Source: Polynucleobacter meluiroseus (GTDB lineage: Bacteria > Pseudomonadota > Gammaproteobacteria > Burkholderiales > Burkholderiaceae). Taken from it: a stretch of 9,368 bases of DNA. The notes under the pieces were generated by a model. The model did no database searches. It saw only the letters and a list, made by a program, of their open reading frames with translations, and was not told where the DNA came from. The stretch covers positions 1 to 9,368 of the forward strand of contig CAMBJN010000044.1 of assembly GCA_945867755.1 (NCBI GenBank), given 5' to 3'. Positions 6,647 to 9,368 of the stretch are shown here, in pieces (within the stretch, counting starts at the first letter, position 1; every line of letters starts with the position of its first letter). Both the position numbers and the translations under genes were made by a program.

Positions 6647-7273
6647 TTAAATCACCACGCTTGGGTTCAAGCTGTAAATACCCGTGATGCTTGCTTGTGC
6701 AGCGATGTGCGGTTTGATTGTTGCCAATGCTTCTGCACCTGTGAATGGGCCCTTCAAAGCAACTTCAGCGGTATTGAGCGCATAGACCGTGAAAACATAG
6801 TGATGCTTGATCGCATCGTTCCATGGAGGGCAGGGACCATCGTAGCCAAAGTAAAGACCTTCCATTGAAGCGTCTCCTTTGAACCACGCAGTGTAGTCAT
6901 TGATGCCTGGTGTGCCCACTGGACTTTGCTCTGCTGATTTACCTTTGCCTGTGATGCTGTTGCTATGGGTGCCGGCAGCAATTGCTTGAACAGCACTTGG
7001 AATGTTCACTAAAACCCAATGGTAAAAATCAACGCGTGGCAAACTTGCAGGCACCACTTTGCCTTCTTGATTCACATCATCACCCTTGCTTGGTACATCA
7101 GGGTCATGACAAATCAAGGCAAATGATTGGGTGTCTTTGGGAAAGTCTGACCAAGCCAAATGAGGATTTTCATTGCTTGATAGGGTGATGTGTGTGTTGG
7201 GATCTTTGATTGCAAAAGCATACTGACCTGGAATAACAGACTGATCTTGAAAGCTTGAACTGGTGATTTTCAT
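6647..7273 (-). CDS. PEBP family protein, YbhB/YbcL type
   Basis: A 208-residue protein of the phosphatidylethanolamine-binding/Raf kinase inhibitor-like family, bacterial YbhB/YbcL branch. Signatures in order: NPHLAWSDFP (36-45), the ligand-pocket DPDVPS (57-62), HW (85-86), GPCPPWND (146-153) and HHYVFTVYAL (157-166). It is about 25-50 residues longer than E. coli YbhB and YbcL, mainly through insertions around 64-82 and 103-130. No signal peptide is visible, so it is probably cytoplasmic. The bacterial role is poorly defined; small-ligand binding is assumed from the fold. The start is ATG 7273, because GGAGA lies five bases upstream (7279-7283); an in-frame TTG at 7285 would place the start within that RBS. 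It begins 26 bases after the darP stop, so the two are probably co-transcribed. The EamA gene converges on it across 31 AT-rich bases. Confidence 0.9.
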   Translation of the reverse strand: MKITSSSFQDQSVIPGQYAFAIKDPNTHITLSSNENPHLAWSDFPKDTQSFALICHDPDVPSKGDDVNQEGKVVPASLPRVDFYHWVLVNIPSAVQAIAAGTHSNSITGKGKSAEQSPVGTPGINDYTAWFKGDASMEGLYFGYDGPCPPWNDAIKHHYVFTVYALNTAEVALKGPFTGAEALATIKPHIAAQASITGIYSLNPSVVI

Positions 7274-7299
7274 AAAGGTCTCCAATCAATAACAATAAT

Positions 7300-7623
7300 T
7301 TAGATTTTCATCTTACTGGCTTTTTTGGTGCCCACAATGCCAATCAAGGCTTGTTTGATGCCATCAACTTCTTCCTCGCTCATGGCACCCATGATTTTGC
7401 CCAAATATTGAATATGGCGTCTGATGCCACCATGGGTTCTCACATTGGGTGTTTGTTTGAGAGCATTTAAGAGGCGTTCGGGTATTGGCATGAGTTTCCA
7501 TTTATCAGACATCTGACTGATTTCTTCAGCAAGATACTGTCTGGCCTCTAAACGACGCTTTATTTCAGACTTACTCGGCTTTTCGGGAGCCAAATACTCT
7601 TCGGGGGTGTTTGATTGCTTCAT
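7300..7623 (-). CDS. darP: DarP/YjgA (DUF615) family protein, short form
   Basis: A 107-residue basic protein resembling the N-terminal and central part of DarP/YjgA, a factor associated with late 50S ribosomal subunit maturation. The matching stretch runs from PSKSEIKRRLEARQYLAEEI (residues 16-35) through PIPERLLNAL (47-56) and RTHGGIRRHIQYLGKIM (62-78) to about residue 93. E. coli YjgA is about 183 residues. Here the C-terminal helical part (the region with WRDRLI and a basic LIRNA-type motif) is absent, and the protein stops after GTKKASKMKI. Only 26 bases separate the stop from the PEBP start, so no decayed C-terminal half is hidden downstream. Either this is a naturally short family member or a truncation fixed long ago. 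The RBS is poor: AGGAG lies 17 bases before the ATG. It is divergent from yaeQ and probably heads an operon with the PEBP gene. Confidence 0.75.
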   Translation of the reverse strand: MKQSNTPEEYLAPEKPSKSEIKRRLEARQYLAEEISQMSDKWKLMPIPERLLNALKQTPNVRTHGGIRRHIQYLGKIMGAMSEEEVDGIKQALIGIVGTKKASKMKI

Positions 7624-7643
7624 AATGGTATTTTCGCAGACTC

Positions 7644-7659
7644 CTGTGAAATTGCACAG
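7644..7659. promoter_or_regulatory. Inverted repeat in the darP-yaeQ divergent gap
   Basis: CTGTG-AAATTG-CACAG is a 16-base dyad with a single mismatched pair (A7649 against G7654) around an AATT centre. It lies midway in the 51-base gap shared by two outward-facing genes, a natural operator position. The half-site resembles CRP/FNR-family TGTG, but the spacing is two bases shorter than a classic CRP site. Function is inferred from position only. Confidence 0.3.
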
Positions 7660-7674
7660 AAAACTGAAACATTC

Positions 7675-8235
7675 ATGGCCATTAAATCCACCATCTTCAA
7701 AGTCACTCTCTCAGTCGCTGATATTGACCATGCCTATTACGCTGACCACAGCTTAACTTTGGCCAGACATCCCAGCGAAACTGATGAGCGCATGATGATG
7801 CGTTTATTGGCCTTGTCATTCAATGCCCATCTTTTGAATGACCTTTGCCAAGGCGATGGTCAATTGGTCTTTGGTGCAGGCTTATCCGACCCTGATGAAC
7901 CCGATGTTTGGTTAAAGGATTTCACAGGACAAACGCGTTTATGGGTTGAAGTTGGGCAACCAGAAGAGAAGCCCTTGAGCCGAGCTTGCTCAAAATCAGA
8001 CAAGGTCGTGGTCTATACCTACCATCATGCTGCCGAAGTTTGGTGGAAGGGCATACAGAACAAGCTCACGCGCATGGACAAGCTATCGGTTTACCGTGTG
8101 CCCTCGGATATTTCTCAAGAGTTGGCTCGTTGGGCTGAGCGCAGCATGCAAATACAGGCCACCATCCAAGATGAGCATTTGATGCTGAGCAGCCATCAAG
8201 GCACCATTGAAGTGAGCTGTGAGCGCTGGAAATAG
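7675..8235 (+). CDS. yaeQ: YaeQ family protein
   Basis: A 186-residue protein with the full YaeQ pattern: MAIKSTIFK at the N-terminus, LTLARHPSETDERMMMRLLA (27-46), DPDEPDVWLKD (72-82), WVEVGQPEEKPLSRAC (90-105) and a C-terminal MQIQATIQD (158-166). Length and N-terminus match E. coli YaeQ (about 181). Structural work has related the family to a variant PD-(D/E)xK nuclease fold; the EPD at 75-77 and the E at 92 lie where such acidic residues would be. It was historically tied to RfaH-related suppression in enterobacteria, but its biochemical role is unsettled. The ATG at 7675 is chosen by homology. An in-frame TTG at 7615 would add 20 residues with no family match and would overlap darP. No Shine-Dalgarno is evident. 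It diverges from darP and is followed by aroQ on the same strand after 95 bases. Confidence 0.93.
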   Translation: MAIKSTIFKVTLSVADIDHAYYADHSLTLARHPSETDERMMMRLLALSFNAHLLNDLCQGDGQLVFGAGLSDPDEPDVWLKDFTGQTRLWVEVGQPEEKPLSRACSKSDKVVVYTYHHAAEVWWKGIQNKLTRMDKLSVYRVPSDISQELARWAERSMQIQATIQDEHLMLSSHQGTIEVSCERWK

Positions 8236-8291
8236 ATCTAGATAGTCTCAGAACAGCCTTAAAGCAGACCAAAAAAATCCACCAGAAGTGC

Positions 8292-8321
8292 TTGGAATAA
8301 GCAATTTATCAGCGCTATACT
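8292..8321 (+). promoter_or_regulatory. Sigma-70 promoter candidate for aroQ
   Basis: TTGGAA at 8292-8297 and TATACT at 8316-8321 (five of six to TATAAT) are separated by 18 bases. Transcription would begin near 8327-8329, only two to four bases before the aroQ ATG at 8331. No Shine-Dalgarno lies between, so the mRNA would be almost leaderless. Confidence 0.55.
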
Positions 8322-8330
8322 TCAATCATC

Positions 8331-8780
8331 ATGAAAAAAATCATTGTCCTTAACGGCCCTAATTTGAACCTCTTGGGTACACGTGAGCCAGAAAAGTATG
8401 GTTCAAGTACTTTGGCGGATGTAGAAACCCTTTGCAAAGACACAGCGAAACGCTTGGGCTTTGACGTTGAGTTTTTACAGAGCAATCATGAAGGTCCGTT
8501 GATCGATAAGATTCAGGAAGCTGGCTTGGCTCATCGTGCTGGCAAGGTGCAGGGCATTGTGTTTAACCCTGGTGCTTACACTCATACCTCAGTGGCTTTG
8601 CATGACGCCATTGCTGCCATGAGTGACTTACCTGTGATTGAGGTGCACATCTCTAACGTGCATGCGCGCGAAGCCTTCAGACACCACTCTTATATTTCAC
8701 CAGTGGCTGCAGGCATTGTTGTGGGCTTTGGTATCCAAGGTTACGCTTTGGCCATGGAAGGTTTGGCACAAAAGTCTTGA
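8331..8780 (+). CDS. aroQ: 3-dehydroquinate dehydratase, type II
   Basis: Catalyses the third step of the shikimate pathway, dehydration of 3-dehydroquinate to 3-dehydroshikimate, as a cytoplasmic dodecamer. At 149 residues it has the standard type II length. Active-site elements are all visible: VLNGPNLNLLGTREPEKYG (6-24) with Arg18 and the catalytic Tyr23, SNHEGPLID (51-59), FNPGAYTHTSVALHDA (78-93) with Asn79, EVHISNVHAREAFRHHS (104-120) with Glu104, His106 and Arg113, and a final GFGIQGYALA (132-141). The start at MKKIIVLNG is fixed by homology, although no ribosome binding site precedes it. In many betaproteobacteria aroQ lies upstream of accB-accC. Here the next gene is slyX on the opposite strand, so aroQ appears to be transcribed alone or with yaeQ. 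Confidence 0.97.
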   Translation: MKKIIVLNGPNLNLLGTREPEKYGSSTLADVETLCKDTAKRLGFDVEFLQSNHEGPLIDKIQEAGLAHRAGKVQGIVFNPGAYTHTSVALHDAIAAMSDLPVIEVHISNVHAREAFRHHSYISPVAAGIVVGFGIQGYALAMEGLAQKS

Positions 8781-8801
8781 TCAGGCGCAAGCCTTAATCA
8801 A
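8777..8801. terminator. Hairpin between convergent aroQ and slyX, weak terminator candidate
   Basis: TTGAT (8777-8781) pairs with ATCAA (8797-8801) and AGGC (8783-8786) with GCCT (8791-8794) around a GCAA tetraloop, which is of GNRA type on the + strand. An internal loop (C against TA) separates the two helices. No U-run follows on the + strand; on the - strand there is only TTTT a few bases on. It overlaps the aroQ stop codon. A bidirectional terminator is plausible but not strong. Confidence 0.35.
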
Positions 8802-8804
8802 ACA

Positions 8805-9011
8805 TCAATAGTGGGGCGGTCTCTCGTCTCCAGGGCTGTTTCCATCTGATGGCATATTGCTCGCCATCTGCAATTTGAGCGCTTGTATTTCTTTTACTAA
8901 TAATTCAATGCGCTGCTGTTGTTTAAAGACAGTTTGATTTAACTCTTCTAGCAAGTCTTCAGAAAAGCTTAACTTGATTTCTAGGTTGGTGATGCGTTCG
9001 TCTTGATTCAT
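8805..9011 (-). CDS. slyX: SlyX family small coiled-coil protein
   Basis: A 68-residue protein matching SlyX in length, in its acidic, Leu/Glu/Lys-rich heptad region (about 5-50, a likely coiled coil with LEIKLSFSEDLLEELNQTV and a Gln-rich stretch) and in its diagnostic C-terminal PPHY, which E. coli SlyX also has. The molecular function is unknown; the name comes from proximity to slyD in E. coli, and slyD is not in this window. The ATG at 9011 is preceded by AGAAGG four to five bases upstream. That RBS lies in one arm of a small ACCTT/AAGGT inverted repeat (9016-9020 and 9029-9033). It converges on aroQ with 24 bases between the stops and diverges from an EamA gene. Confidence 0.9.
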   Translation of the reverse strand: MNQDERITNLEIKLSFSEDLLEELNQTVFKQQQRIELLVKEIQALKLQMASNMPSDGNSPGDERPPHY

Positions 9012-9125
9012 GATGACCTTCTTCTAATAAGGTGAGGATACCCAAGAGCAGCAAAATGAGCAATCCGTTAGATCAGACATGCTAGCATCGCCATCTTTAG
9101 TCATTCTGACAATGGAAGTTGTTCA
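9012..9125. promoter_or_regulatory. Divergent gap between slyX and an EamA gene
   Basis: A 114-base region that must serve both genes. It holds the slyX RBS, a perfect 10-base palindrome ATGCTAGCAT (9079-9088) and GGAAG seven bases before the EamA ATG. No convincing -35/-10 pair was found on either strand. Confidence 0.3.
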
Positions 9126-9368
9126 ATGAGTCCATTAACGCCCCGCGTTATCTTTTACTTGGTATTGCCCACGATCCTTTGGGCAGGCAATGCCATTGTG
9201 GGGCGTTTGGCAGTGGGCGAGATTTCTCCCATCATGCTCAATACACTGCGTTGGCTACTGGCTGGACTGATCCTGTTACCCATTGCTTGGAAATTATTTA
9301 AATCTGACAGTCCTATTTGGCAGAACAAAATTCGTTTTCTCTGGCTGGGTTTGCTGGGCGTTGGTTCA
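9126..9368 (+). CDS. EamA/DMT-superfamily transporter, N-terminal part (runs off the window)
   Basis: The reading frame from ATG 9126 is open to the last base (81 codons). It starts MSPLTPRVIFYLVLPTILWA, then NAIVGRLAVGEISPIMLNTLRW, a typical EamA helix 1 and 2 with the W-A/G-N-x-x-V-G-R pattern and the conserved Arg-Trp. A third hydrophobic segment begins near residue 70. GGAAG seven bases before the ATG is a good ribosome binding site. The protein should be about 300 residues, so roughly three quarters lie outside the window. It is a different subgroup from the EamA protein at 5683: their N-termini share only the general helix pattern. Substrate unknown. Confidence 0.85.
   Translation, partial: MSPLTPRVIFYLVLPTILWAGNAIVGRLAVGEISPIMLNTLRWLLAGLILLPIAWKLFKSDSPIWQNKIRFLWLGLLGVGS

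Noticed and set aside
7615..7674. In-frame TTG extension of yaeQ by 20 codons
   Set aside because: It would overlap the darP start and adds residues absent from YaeQ proteins; MAIKST at 7675 matches the family N-terminus.
8777..8801. FNR box (TTGAT...ATCAA)
   Set aside because: An FNR site needs four bases between half-sites; here there are 15, and the position is at gene ends and not in a promoter.
9016..9033. ACCTT/AAGGT hairpin over the slyX RBS as a riboswitch or thermosensor
   Set aside because: Only five base pairs with an 8-base loop; too weak to claim regulation.
1..9368. tRNA, rRNA, CRISPR array, transposon ends, prophage or defence genes
   Set aside because: No direct-repeat array, cloverleaf-like sequence, transposase, integrase or defence-type domain was seen; nearly every base belongs to an ordinary housekeeping or transport gene.

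Overview
The window is an ordinary, densely packed stretch of bacterial chromosome with mid-40s GC by eye. The gene set is YgiQ, YaeQ, SlyX, type II dehydroquinase, DarP/YjgA, LrgAB, a YrdA-type gamma carbonic anhydrase and EamA transporters. Together with the protein sequences this points to a betaproteobacterium, most likely Burkholderiales. A Polynucleobacter-like organism would fit, but that is an inference from memory and not a search result. I see no RNA gene, insertion sequence, phage gene, CRISPR array or defence island, and no gap between genes longer than about 115 bases.

Layout. (1) Bases 1-132 are the 3' end of a + strand membrane-protein gene. (2) Bases 199-1807 are a compact + strand operon: gamma carbonic anhydrase-like protein, then lrgA 9 bases later, then lrgB overlapping lrgA by 11 bases. 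(3) lrgB converges on a - strand amidase (1798-3084), and the coding ends overlap by 10 bases. The amidase lies downstream of the - strand radical SAM gene ygiQ (3195-5570). (4) Across a 112-base divergent gap is a + strand EamA transporter (5683-6615). It converges on a - strand pair, short darP then a YbhB-type PEBP (7623 down to 6647). (5) yaeQ diverges from darP (51-base gap) and is followed by aroQ with its own good promoter. aroQ converges on slyX (- strand). Divergent from slyX is a second EamA transporter that runs off the window end.

The genes do not form one pathway. The only coherent functional units are the carbonic anhydrase/LrgAB operon, which may link CO2/bicarbonate or small-carboxylate handling with export or uptake of a C2-C3 acid, and the darP-PEBP transcription unit. 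I found no undescribed multi-gene system. The most useful oddities are small: an 18-base perfect palindrome that buries the lrgB ribosome binding site and start; a - strand terminator written inside the last codons of the opposing EamA gene; a DarP that lacks the usual C-terminal part; an aroQ promoter so close to the start codon that the mRNA should be nearly leaderless; and an amidase with Ala-Ala in place of the usual Gly-Gly before its catalytic serine.
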